Positions 35,048 to 45,260 of a stretch of 64,000 nucleotides of DNA are shown here, in pieces (within the stretch, counting starts at the first letter, position 1; every line of letters starts with the position of its first letter). This stretch comes from Antedon mediterranea (lineage: Eukaryota > Echinodermata > Crinoidea > Comatulida > Antedonidae). The notes below the pieces were generated by a model. It worked only from the letters and a program-made list of their open reading frames with translations. It ran no database searches and was not told the origin of the DNA. Where the stretch lies: assembly GCF_964355755.1 (NCBI RefSeq), contig NC_092672.1, positions 13,698,501 to 13,762,500 of the forward strand. Reading direction: 5' to 3'. The translations under genes and the position numbers were made by a program.

Positions 35048-35469
35048 AAAAAAAAATTTACAAAAAGAAATCAATCAACTAAATGTTCAGTTAATAGATA
35101 CAAACGGAGAAGAAACAATAGAACTAGAAATTAAAAAGAAAACTAAAGGGTTGGAGGATATTTATGAATTTGAAGCAAAAGGCGCCCAAATTCGTTCAAG
35201 AACAAAATGGATAGAAAAGGGCAAAACAAACAGTAAATACTTTCTATATCTGGAAAAAAAATGGTTAAAAAAAAACAAATTAGAAAAATAAAAAGACCCA
35301 ATGGATCTTATGCCGAAAAAAACAAATGACATACTTTCGGAGGAGGTGAAACACTTCGAAAGTCTATACCAAAATCAAAATATCTAAAAGAAACAGATTT
35401 AACAAAATTCACAGATGATGAAAAACAATCCTGTGAGGGTGAACTGACACTAAAGATAAAGATGCAATT

Positions 35470-36351
35470 TTGTTAATGAAGCGTAATAAATCACCCGGTA
35501 CTGACGGCCTTATCGTTGAATTTTATCAATTTTTCTGGCCTAAAATAGGCTCCTTAATCTGTAATGCTCTTAATACATGCGATAAAGATGGGAAACTATC
35601 AATATCACAAAGAAGAGTGGTAAGAACGGAGACCATGATGATCTCAATAACTGGAGACCTAACTCTCTTGAATGTATACTACAAAATTGCTGCATTGGTT
35701 TTAACAAAACGAATACAAAAGGTTATATCAACAATTGTTAGTAATGACCAAAAAGGTTACATTAAAGGTCGCTTTGGTGGCGACAATGTAAGATTAATTA
35801 ATGATGTAATTCAGTATATGGATAACGGCAGGTTAACAGGAGCTCTTGTTAGCGTAGATTTTAGTAAAGCCTTTGACACTGTAATAAGACAGTTTCTTTT
35901 AAGTACCTTGCGTTCCTTCAATTTTGGTTCTTCTTTCATTTCATGGGTGAACGTACTGTATTCAGATACAGAATGTGTAATAATGAATAACGGTTGGTGT
36001 TCAAAAAGCTTCAAAATGCATAGAGGGATCACACAAGGCTGTCCCCTTTCTGCCTTACTATTCATTTTAGTAGCAAAAATAATGGCTATAAGAATTAAAA
36101 GTGATCAAAATATCGAAGGGATTGCCCTTCCAGGAAAGTCAAAATTGCACAATTAGCAGATGACAGTTTTATTTCTAAAAAATGAAAACAGTATAAAAAA
36201 TAGCATTGATAAAATCGTTGAATTTGGTCTAGTATCAGGTTTAAAGCTAAACAAAGAAAAAACCAATGCCATGTGGTTAGGGCGTTGGAAAAAAAGAAAG
36301 AAGAACGAAAATGTTTCATCAATTGGGTGTACAGTAGCTTTAAGATTCTAA
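35470..36351 (+). pseudogene. LINE L reverse transcriptase
   Basis: MKRNKSPGTDGLIVEFYQFFW opens the RT, followed by LLNVYYKIAALVLTKRIQKV, GYIKGRFGGDNVRLIND, VSVDFSKAFDTV and RGITQGCPLSALLF. The ADD box (QLADDSFIS) lies at about 36,150, one frame away, after a stop at 36,154. A stretch near 35,615-35,655 where NWRPIT is expected is scrambled. Partial thumb sequence (LKLNKEKTNAMWLGRWKK) runs to 36,300. Confidence 0.78.
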
Positions 36352-36570
36352 GTACGTATACATGTTGGCCATGACAAAGAAATATGTTTTACTAAAAACT
36401 GGTCTGAAAAATTCAATCTTTAAAAAAAAATGCTTGATACATGGCACAAAAGAAACCTCTCGATATTTGGCAAAGTTATGATTTTAAAAGCACTTGGGTT
36501 AGCAAGGGTAATCTAAGACACAAGTATTATACATACCCCTGAATGCGTTTTAAATGAAGTCGATAAAATA

Positions 36571-38320
36571 TGAGACATAAACTAAGAGTAAGAAAAGAAT
36601 ATTTTAAATACCAATGCGAAGGAAATACACAAGTAATAAACCACAGTGGATGAATAAAGCCGCTCTGGAAGCTGTAAAGAGGAAACACAGAAGAAGTTAA
36701 GGATAATAACAAAAGTTTTTGGAAATATGTCAAAGCAAAAACAAGAACAAAATTGGACATTCCAGACACCAGAAGGAAAATTGGCAACATCTGACCAGGA
36801 TAAAGCTGAAACTCTCAACACATTTTTTGGAAGTGTTAACACCTGCATAGAATATTTATAAAAAAAAAAAAACAGAATCTAAAAAAACTAATATCGACTT
36901 TACAGTACACGATATCGATAGCCTTCTCATCAATTTAAACATTAATAAATCACCGGGACCGGATGGACTGCACTCTCGTATTTTGAAGGAAACCCATTGA
37001 AAATATTGCACAAACATTGCAGATGATCTTTACCAAGCTGATGAATGAGGGTGATGTTCCGACAAGCTGGAAAAAAGCTACAGTGGCACCAATCTTCAAA
37101 AAAAAGAAGGAAGGATGACCCAAACAACTATAGGCCTGTAAGCTTGACGTCGGTGGTATGCAAGATTATGGAAAGAATTATACGAAAGGCACTTACAAAT
37201 CATCTAAATCAAAATAACTTTTTATAAGCAATGAGCATGGTTTTCGTAGTATCAGGTCCTGTACAACGCAATTGCTGGAAGTCTTGGAGAAATGGACAGA
37301 GGATATTTATGAAGGTCACTCTATTGATTGTTTGTATTTAGATTATCGCAAGGCTTTTGACAGTGTACCGCATCGACGTTTACTTAGCAAGCTCATCATA
37401 TGGCATTGAAGGTAACCTATACCGATGGATAGAGAAATATTTGACTGGGCGATCACAGAAAGTTACAGTAAATGGTAAACTATCACAAAGTGCAAATATC
37501 ACAAGCGGAATCCCCCAAGGAAGCGTGTTGGGACCAACAATGTTTATCATATTTATTAACGATTTTCCAGATGTTGTTCTTGCCGACCTCAAACAGTTTG
37601 CTGACGACACAAAATTATTTAAAATTGTAGACAACCCAGAAGATGCTGATGCTTTACAAAGTCTAAGCAGTCATGGATTGGTCAAGGAAATGGCAGTTGC
37701 TCTTCAACAAAAATAAATGCGAAGTTAAGCACTATGGGAGGAATAATCAACATCATGAATATACAATGGATGAGGGAACAACCCAGAAACCAATCAAAGT
37801 GGAGGATTTGATAAGAAATTAACTTTCAGTCTCCATGCAAGTGATGTAGCAAGAAGAGCAAACATCAAGCTGGGAATGATCAAAAGATCATTTAAATCAC
37901 TACAAAAGAAAGGTTTCATCCAACTTTACAAAACCATTATAAGACTAACATTGGAATACTACAATACAGCTTGGTATCCATTGTATAAGATGAAATCTAT
38001 TAGAAAAAGCGCAACAACGAGCCACACGACTTATTCCCGAGATCAGGCATTTATCCTACCCACACAGATTGAAAGAACTGAATCTTCCTACTTTAGCCTA
38101 CAGAATAGAAAGGTCAGATGTCATACAGATTTTCAAAATTATAAAAGGATTTGATAACCTTGATGCCAACATTTTTTTTTTATATGGACGAGAACTCAAG
38201 GACAAGAGGACATATTTTTAAAATTAAAAAACAACGTTGTTGCAGAACTAGGACCAGACAAACCATATTCAGAGTCATAAATTATTGTAATTCTGTACCT
38301 GGGCATGCTGTCTGACCCTT
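36571..38320 (+). mobile_element. CR1-group LINE, 5' truncated and broken
   Basis: Coding traces run from the linker (NKPQWMNKAALEAVKRK) into the RT: NKSPGPDGLHSRILKE (36,941), SWKKATVAPIFKK (37,064), YLDYRKAFDSVPHRRLL (37,336), SGIPQGSVLGPTMF (37,503) and KQFADDTKLF (37,590). The end carries RTRGHIFKIKKQRC and VINYCNSVPGHAV, the terminal motif of CR1/L2-type proteins. Many frameshifts are present. The 3' end after about 38,320 is not recognisable. Confidence 0.8.
37357..37716 (+). pseudogene. CR1-group RT core fragment
   Basis: A 119-codon frame with YLTGRSQKVTVNGKLS, SGIPQGSVLGPTMFIIFIND and the catalytic FADD (QFADDTKLF). The preceding catalytic motif YRKAFDSVPH lies just upstream in another frame, so this is a broken RT palm domain. 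Confidence 0.78.
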
Positions 38321-38377
38321 ACATCAGATGCACTAGAGAAGTGATGAGGGGAAAACAAGCAACACTTCTAACCCCAA

Positions 38378-39060
38378 GTGAGAGTCTTACTGAAATGGTT
38401 CTTCTCCAAGGAGAGGAGGGGTGGCAATCCAGTTGAAACAGGGGATGTCATTAAGCAGGTCAAAACAGTCCTGGTGGATTTCATTGAAACTTCATTGCAA
38501 ATTTGCTGTGTTTACAACCCTGGCCGAAGGAAGACTTTTTTTACCAGCTGTATCGACAATCCCCTGATAGACAAGGTTGGTGGGAACTCGGCCAGTGGTA
38601 CTTCGGGTGCTATTGAACTGGCGTACTTTTTATCATACCGGATAACGGATGCATACACGACCCTGTTTCCTCATGATGTTGCTACGTCTTGGAGTTCCTT
38701 GGCAAAAGGGTCGCATGCCGACTTGACAGGTTCTATGTTCCGGAGGCATGTGCAGTACACAGTTTTACGTACCAAGTTTGTCACTACTCAGACCACGAGT
38801 AGGCCAATAATAGAGAAAGATGTAGATGTTGAGGAGGTAAATAAATTGTCTTTGGCCTGGCAATTGGCTTTGGAAATATTGGCAAGATTTCCAGGCCTGC
38901 ATGTGGATTTTAGTGAGTCTCACATTTGTTTGTTTTCGTTTACTACACCGGATGCTTACAAAAATAAGTTAGCTGTCTTTATTATCTCTGAGATTAAGTT
39001 GATAATTTGGAACGCAAGATATAGAGAATTATACTGTCTGCAGATTAGATAAAAACATAC
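38378..39060 (+). pseudogene. Tx1/L1-like LINE with RT deleted internally
   Basis: The 224-codon frame begins with endonuclease sequence (DKVGGNSASGTSGAIEL, HDVATSWSSLAKG) matching copies A and B. It passes through a short join near 38,800 and ends with the far C-terminal ORF2 motif (IISEIKLIIWNARYRELY) that in copy A lies about 1.8 kb past the RT start. All RT motifs are missing, yet the join is open in frame. It is a deletion derivative of the family. Confidence 0.7.
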
Positions 39061-39340
39061 ACTTAAAAAAGAACTATAAAAGTTTAATATAAAATGAAAT
39101 AATATATTTGTTGTATTGATGTTTAAAAATATTAACAGTAAGATCAGTGTAAAACATAGGCCTATCTTTCTTCCCAAAATACAGTAGTATAAATTATTTA
39201 TAAATCTTTTTAAATATTGTCGGACAAGCAGATATCTTTAACCAAATTTCTTCATAAGATTCACATTCCCAAAACAAGAATGAACTCGTTGTTCAAAAAT
39301 TAATATTGAATAACCCACAAATAGAGTAATTTATTTTGTC
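39061..39340. other. AT-rich stretch, no gene seen
   Basis: AT-rich sequence between the LINE cluster and the first GPCR unit. No coding signal or repeat is recognised. Confidence 0.5.
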
Positions 39341-39345
39341 CAAAA

Positions 39346-39560
39346 GGTTCTGGTTCTAGACGGTGGTTTGGTCTAATTTTCATAAAAAGAAAATATTTTG
39401 GCATATACGGCGTGCCATAATAACTATACTTGAGCTGGAAGCTAGACTTTTTTTTAACTTATAGTTACGCAAATTATTCGTTAGAATTCCTATTCTGTAA
39501 ATATAACTGCGCATGCACATTCATCGCACGCTAGGATCGTAAAATTTGCATAATTCTAAT
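39346..39560 (+). repeat. Short interspersed repeat, unit 1 copy a
   Basis: About 200 bp: GGTTCTAGACGGTGGTTTGG, then GGCATATACGGCGTGCCATA, then ACTTGAGCTGGAAGCTAGAC and CTGCGCATGCACATTCATCG. Related copies lie at 39,779 and 42,133. No family is recognised; it could be a MITE or SINE. Confidence 0.7.
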
Positions 39561-39778
39561 TCAACATGACTGAAACTGTACTGGGAATGTAATGTAGGCC
39601 TACAAATTATTTTGAAAACTGCCACTCATTATTATGGGTTGGGGTAATGGATTAACACACATCTTAAACACATACTAAGAAGGGGGTTAGTTGGAAGGGG
39701 GATGGGTGGAGATACTAGATTTTGGAGGTAATAGAAGTGCAACTTCTGGAATTGTACTGGGAAAAGTAACTAGGCCTA

Positions 39779-40010
39779 CTAAAGATTCTGGTTCTAGACA
39801 GTGGTTTGGCCTAAGTTTTATAAAAAGAAAATATGTTGGCATACACGGCGTGCCGTAATAACTATACTTGAGCTGGAAGCTAGACTGTGTGTTTGTGCTA
39901 GAATTTAGTTCATCATAATAGGGCACTCGTTAGAATTCCTATTCTGTAAATATAACTGCGCATGCACATTAATCGCAAGCTATGATCGTGCAATTTCCAT
40001 AATTCATATT
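39779..40010 (+). repeat. Short interspersed repeat, unit 1 copy b
   Basis: Same family as the previous repeat, with an extra GTGTGTTTGTGCTAGAATTT segment. The minus-strand frame across it (39,687-39,926) also exists in unit 2 but is not supported as a gene. Confidence 0.7.
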
Positions 40011-40620
40011 TATAGACTATAGAGGGAGCTATGTCATATGAAGATTTTCTTCCTAATTTTTACTCTTTGGCTGAATGGCTATTCAAACATTCATTTACGT
40101 CATTAGTTTCTTTTTTTTCGGTTGATAGATTGTTTGCATGTATTGTATAAAAAAAAATACGTGAGCTAGAATCCGCCGGTGACATTAGCCAAAAAGAAAC
40201 TGACACGTGATTCATGTTATGTAGTGCCCTCTACCAATTGTTATAGACCCCTTTTTTACTTGATCACTTTTTCCATTTCGCGAAATCAAATTATTGGACT
40301 TATCTACAAAAAGGATTCAAAAGGGACGCGAGACTCATGTGCGTTCCCTCTAATCCTATACATGCACATCAAGAAATATAGCCTACTTTTCGGATTGGTG
40401 CTGATGGGCAATGATAAGTTATATTTTAATTAAATTATAATGTCAGTGAAAGTCAAATTTTTCATGTTTATATATTAATTAATACCTTCAATACAATTAA
40501 GTAGATTCCAACATTAATGAATTAACCAAATTCTTTTATAATGTAATAACTAATTATCTGGAGGTATCAGCCAATCAAATACAAGCCACGCCTGTTAATT
40601 AATGTAATACCGTTATAATT

Positions 40621-40739
40621 ATCTGCCTTAAATCGTGTGAACTATTTTACACGGCAAACCTCTTGCCGCACTAAGAGTATCGGTGTTACTTTAATCGGAA
40701 TTGTAGCTGTTACTATTAACATTGAAGGAAAAGGGACAG
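40621..40739 (+). other. GPCR 5' noncoding exon, unit 1 (predicted)
   Basis: Ends at a consensus donor, GGGACAG/GTAAGA, with GT at 40,740. It lacks the CAG triplet (GGGACAGCAG/GT) found in units 2 and 3. The start is not determined. The exon would feed the pseudogenised coding exon at 41,706. Confidence 0.45.
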
Positions 40740-41705
40740 GTAAGACATTTTTAAGCTTAAGTACACAGTACTTCGTCTTGTGATCTTTTAGATTTTTATT
40801 TTATGAACCGTAATTATTGTTCTCAAATCTCGCTGTCATGCAGAAAACAAGACTACACGTTTCGCTTTTTAGTAAATTTGAGTAATGATATATTCGCGAC
40901 ATATTCTCAAATAATATTTTTATGTAACGTACTATACATGGAATACGCTTTAAATGCTCCTATTGAGGACAAAATAAAGCGATTTAATTTGAAATCCCAG
41001 GACCGTACCAACCTGAGCCAGTTGTAGATTATAGCAAATAAAACAGTTATATCGCGGCGGATACTGCACGCTTATCCTGTATTGATAATAAGAATCCTAG
41101 GCAATTTGGCCCAGACCGAGCCGATTGGACCGATTTCTGGAAGGAATTAAACAAAATCAAACATAAAATTATTATTCAAAAGACATGATAATTTGACTTA
41201 TGTAATTATAAGGTGATGATACCAAATACAAGATTTATTCTGTTTTACAGAAAACACTATATTAAAGCACAAGTTCAACAACAATTAAGTATAAACTGTT
41301 ATTACTGCAGTAATTGTACTGTCTAAACTGTTATTACTGCAGTAATTGTACTGTCTATAGTCATGTCGTTAGGATGTTCGTTAGAAATACAGTAATAATA
41401 AAACGGGTACCATCAAAACCATTGAAAAATGTCCTTAGGCCTCCAAAATCTTGTCATGGCATTGTTAATACAAATCCTAATATACAATATTAAACACGGT
41501 TATGTAATAATTACAATTGATGATTTAGCAAAGAAACTTAATTGCAAAATTAATTTCTTTCATGAAAAAAGAGTTCCTTTCTATTTTTGGTTAAATTAAC
41601 CCAAATTTTTTGCTCACTTGTGTAGGCCTTGTTTAACATGTACGTAGTTTGTTTTAATATACCATTTATTTATTTAACGTTTATTTTATTTATTAAGGTG
41701 AAAAA

Positions 41706-42035
41706 ATGAACAAATCAACTTTTTACACCGATTCGAATATTGTGAATGAGTCGACGACTGATGTCATAGGAAAAGTTGAGGAGACCGATTGGGATGACGT
41801 AATCAAATCGTACTCCTATACAACTACAGATGAAATTGTTATCACAATATTTATGCCAATTGTTGTAATTATCGGTATTATTGGGAATCTAATGACAATC
41901 ACTGTAATAGTGAAACATCCTCGCATGCGCACATCAGTCAACGTGTATTTAGCCAAAACTGCATTGTACTCTGCCTGCTTCTTAACAAAATTCACACTTG
42001 AAAGAAAAGAGAGATTGAACATGAGCATGCTATGA
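41706..42035 (+). pseudogene. GPCR copy 1, deleted after TM1
   Basis: The first 83 residues match copy 3 (N-terminal tail, TM1 with GN, and the first TM2 residues VYLA). Then 1,188 bp of the gene and its 3' flank are missing and the frame runs into 3' flanking sequence for 26 codons. TM2-TM7 are gone, so no receptor can form. The breakpoint shares one or two A residues. Confidence 0.92.
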
Positions 42036-42132
42036 GCAGTGCAGAATATATTTGGGATTTTTCACTAACTTATTTTTTGTTTTTGGTGACTGAATAAATA
42101 TTATTATTACTATTTTCACCGCGCGGCTAGTT

Positions 42133-42290
42133 TAGGTTCTAGACGACGATTTGGTCTAATTTTCATAAAATAAAATATTTTGGCATACACGGCGTGCCAT
42201 AACAACTATACTTCGGCTGGAAGCTATTTTTTTCTATAGTTACGCAGTATATGATTCGTTAGAATTTGTAAAGTTTGACTTTATATCTTG
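42133..42290 (+). repeat. Short interspersed repeat, unit 1 copy c
   Basis: Third member of the family in the unit (GGTTCTAGACGACGATTTGG, GGCATACACGGCGTGCCATA), lacking the distal CTGCGCATGCAC part. It lies 3' of the GPCR. Confidence 0.65.
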
Positions 42291-42439
42291 TTTAATGGTT
42301 TAGCGCCCTCTCTAGTTCTAGATAATAAGAGTTGGTCAGAGGTCATGTTGACCATGTGAATCTTTGAATTGGTGATTGATACGCACATCTTATGAGAATT
42401 CCCGTGAAATACAACCTTAATGTAATGACAAAGATCAAG

Positions 42440-43327
42440 GTTGATCTGTAGGGCCTGACTCAGAGTCAATTGGAGGGAGCTCGAGTTAGGACGAGGGTGC
42501 GGTTTTTTGAGGAGGGAAAGAGATTGTCCGGGGCAGACAGACCGACCGACATAGTGAACTATAGAGTCGCTTCCACGCGACTAAAAATATAAAAAAAATT
42601 ATGAAAACATGAGGTAATATGAAATACAAAGTGAATTCACAAGCTTTAAAATGTTACTGATGAAGAAGATCAAATTATTAAAAATGTGATAATAGTGAAA
42701 ATAATATGATTTTATGGTGATGACATGAAATGTAAATAAAAGTGGTGTTTACACCACAAAGGAGGAAAAACCTCGGCCTAATGTGAACTACAAATTGTTG
42801 GCAAAAGTTATTTGTTTAAGGACATAGAAAGTCATTGGCATTGTTGGGTGGTCCCTATCAAACGTTCTGGCAGGAAGGTTCAATCGAAGTTGATTTTGGT
42901 TAGATATATTGTGGAATACGCGTCTCTTGATCCTTTGATCGAAGGCGTTTGATAGTTAATTTAAGGTTTTTTTTAACATTAAAAAGGTTTTGTTTCAAAG
43001 AAAATGTGTTGCGGTGGTTCCGCTGTTTTATGCTGAATCTTTTAGTCATGTCATGGTTAATGGGGCGGGGCGTGAGGCAATGCTGCCCTCTTTCTCCTGC
43101 TTTATGTTTTGTACATGAAGTCAGGTTTGATTCAGGGTGCGAAGTTACCTGGTAGTCGGGGTAAAGAATGCAAGTTCATTCAGTATGCGGATGATTTGAG
43201 ATGTGCGGTGTCGTCTTACTTTACTTCTGTGTTAAAGGCGTTTGAAGTTGCGTCCGATTCGCGTTCTCATACACAAAGAATCTTGAATAAATTCGCGTTG
43301 CCAGTTCTATTTTATGTTGCGCCATAA
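42440..43327 (+). pseudogene. Tx1-like LINE RT remnant, unit 1
   Basis: Pieces in order match LINE copy A: the linker (LEGARVRTRVRFFEEGKRLS, 42,470), RGVRQCCPLSPALCF (43,068), GKECKFIQYADDL (43,160) and SVLKAFEVASDSR. Between linker and RT sits a foreign tail (GACAGACCGACCGACATAGT onward, 42,534-42,585). Several frame breaks. The ADD box survives while the RQGCP box has become RQCCP. Confidence 0.72.
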
Positions 43328-43339
43328 ATGCATGATGGG

Positions 43340-44808
43340 AACGACTGAATGAGGACGTGTACAAAACCAGCTCCGCTAAATATTTTCAACCAACACATTT
43401 TATAGTGATTCTACAATCTCACTGCTTCAGTAAGTCCATTTTACTTGCTTACTCACGTTCTACATCATTTTCCTGTTACTTATGGGGCCGAAACGAAATA
43501 AAGTTCCCTGAACCCACAGCAGCTGAGTCAACGATCAGCTCAAATCTCCCGCTACAGAAACATACCTTATACGGTCAGGAGCTGTGTGAGCTAAGCAAAG
43601 AGATCCGTGCCGGTATATCGAAGATTATGATCAATCATGAAAAAATATTCGATCGTATGCTTAAAGCCCCATTCCCTACGTTTTTTAGATCTAATTTAAG
43701 ATCACAAACTATATTTAATGTAAAAATAATACTATATGGTCCTATTGCGATAACTTTTTTCGTCTTTAAACGGTTAAAAATGTGAAAAATAAGCCGATTC
43801 TAATAATTATAGCGGCCCGCTATAAATCCCAAAATGCATTGCGCGCGGATTGATATTTTTGTTTTTCACCTGTAATTCGCCCACTTTTCGAACGATCGTG
43901 AGGCCAAAACAAATGGAAGACTCCTAACTTTTCAGCGAAAATACCGGGTTTTCCCCAATTTGTATCAACGGAGTCTGGCAAAAATAGAAAGACAATTAAT
44001 GCAGCAACTATACAACGTCAGGCTAGGTATATAGCTCGCGTACGATGTTCGTACGTTACCGATGTTTACCAGCTAGGCCTACAAAACTAAGCCTAGCTAG
44101 GCTAGGCCTAAGACCGTCCACGAGAGGTCGATCGCCGCGAGCTACTTAGGTAGTGCATTGTTTCTCACTTTTTATCATAATTTACCATAAAATGTACATT
44201 TAAGACAAGGAATGACATGGTTTAATGTTTTTAAAGTGATATATATGTATTATTTTCCAAAAAACGTCCAAAATTGCAGGGAAGGGGTCTTTAATATTGA
44301 ACCACTCAGCAATGCAAGTGGTTGCATTGCTAAATGCAGCCACTGAAGATAATTCAGCAAAGGTGAAAAAAAGCAAGAATGTCAGGTATGGAGTCTGCTC
44401 TGAAACAAAAGGATGAAACATTGCATTGCTGGAAGCGGCATACTACGGTATTTCCGTAGTTCAACCTTCGATTTGGAGGAATAGAGGAAACCGAAAATCA
44501 AAACCCATGGACAAAAATTAAGGAGATATTTACTTCCGAATTTAATCTACCAAATATAGAAGCTGAAAATGCTCATAAGGTTGGAAAACGACGACAGCAA
44601 GCCACGGCATATCATCATTAAATTTATTTTTAGGCCTCAAAGACAGTTGGTATTGATGAAAGTCAAGGAACTGTTACAAGGTAAACAACACTTTATCATA
44701 GAAGACCTAACTGACGCAGATGTGAACAAGGCCAACAGCCATAAGTTGCGTGCTAAAACGCATAGTGATACCGGACCGACAGACAGACCAACAGACCGAC
44801 CGACATAG
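43340..44808 (+). pseudogene. L1-like ORF1 remnant with 3' tail, unit 1
   Basis: A helical N-terminal part (SKEIRAGISKIMINHEKIF, about 43,593) leads to the L1-type RNA-binding core: LRFGGIEETENQNPWTNIKE (about 44,470), NIEAENAHKVGKR, then RQLVLMKVKELLQGKQHF and IIEDLTDADVNKANSHKLR. It is directly followed by a TDRPTDRPT-coding tail and no ORF2, a HAL1-like (ORF1-only) layout. It is split by the MITE at 43,666-44,290. Confidence 0.65.
43666..44290. mobile_element. 625-bp MITE with TTAA target duplication
   Basis: TTAA flanks both sides (43,662-43,665 and 44,291-44,294). Ends are inverted repeats: AGCCCCATTCCCTACG at the left, and AGACCCCTTCCCTGCA reading in from the right. The pre-insertion site ATGCTTAATATTGAACC is present in unit 3 at 63,031-63,034 as a single TTAA. 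It has no coding capacity. The TTAA preference fits the piggyBac or Kolobok superfamilies, which I cannot separate here. Confidence 0.88.
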
Positions 44809-44842
44809 TGAACTATAGAGTCGCGTCCACGCGACTAATAAA
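44770..44842 (+). other. Shared LINE/SINE-like 3' tail hairpin, unit 1
   Basis: Polypurine-C repeats (GACAGACC, ACCGACCGAC) followed by CATAGTGAACTATAGAGTCG. The stem AGTCGCG/CGCGACT closes around TCCA. The same tail with a weakened stem follows the Tx1 fragment at 42,534-42,590. It is likely a 3' recognition structure for a LINE reverse transcriptase. Confidence 0.55.
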
Positions 44843-45260
44843 CGTGAGCTAAAAACCATCGTGGCCGATAGATAGATATAGAGATGGTAAGCGTCTTCAG
44901 TTCCAGAATGGTAACCTCTACGCTTCCCTGTCATAAAAGAACGACTCAACTGACACATTTTTTAAAAATCACCTTTTTTTAGCTTTTTTGGCTATTTAGG
45001 AAATAATACACCTTGTGGAAAATTCAGATATTCAAAATTGTAACTAGAAATATGAAATTTTAAAATCAAAATGCCACTCAATTGCAAGTGTGTGTTACTA
45101 TTGTCACCAAAGACTAGCTCAACTGCAAATTCCATGAAAGACTCACACTGACAATGAAAGACTCACTCAAGTGCACACAACAATGGTGTTTACTGGACAG
45201 CAATGCATTGCTATTTGTTAACAATCTTGAGAGTTATTTATTTGGGTATGTCACTAAAAT

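Larger units (their letters stand above)
31222..36570 (+). mobile_element. L1-like LINE L, split by a nested LINE
   Basis: Lys-rich ORF1 tail, endonuclease and RT lie on the plus strand, interrupted at 32,112-34,656 by a minus-strand LINE. The endonuclease motif is cut between LIDI (before the insert) and WRFLNKNK (after it), so the continuation is unambiguous. The RT has SPGTDGLIVEFYQFFW, LLNVYYKIAALVL, SVDFSKAFDTV, RGITQGCPLSALLF and QLADDSF. Coding fades in the region after the RT near 36,570, where a CR1-group element starts. Confidence 0.85.
39417..45260 (+). repeat. GPCR segmental duplication, unit 1
   Basis: Matches unit 2 from 39,417 (53,477) and unit 3 to at least 45,260 (the window end). 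It contains the GPCR pseudogene with its upstream exon, a Tx1-like RT remnant and an L1-like ORF1 remnant. Compared with unit 3 it lacks 1,188 bp of the GPCR and has an extra 625-bp MITE. Confidence 0.92.

Noticed and set aside
39687-39926. 79-codon minus-strand frame repeated at 53,749-53,988
   Set aside because: It lies in the short interspersed repeat and has no recognisable motif. Its conservation is explained by the segmental duplication.
40803-41027. 74-codon frame conserved in all three GPCR units (also 54,842 and 58,991)
   Set aside because: It lies in the predicted first intron, has no recognised domain, and similarity is expected because the units are recent duplicates. The few changes are amino-acid altering as often as not.
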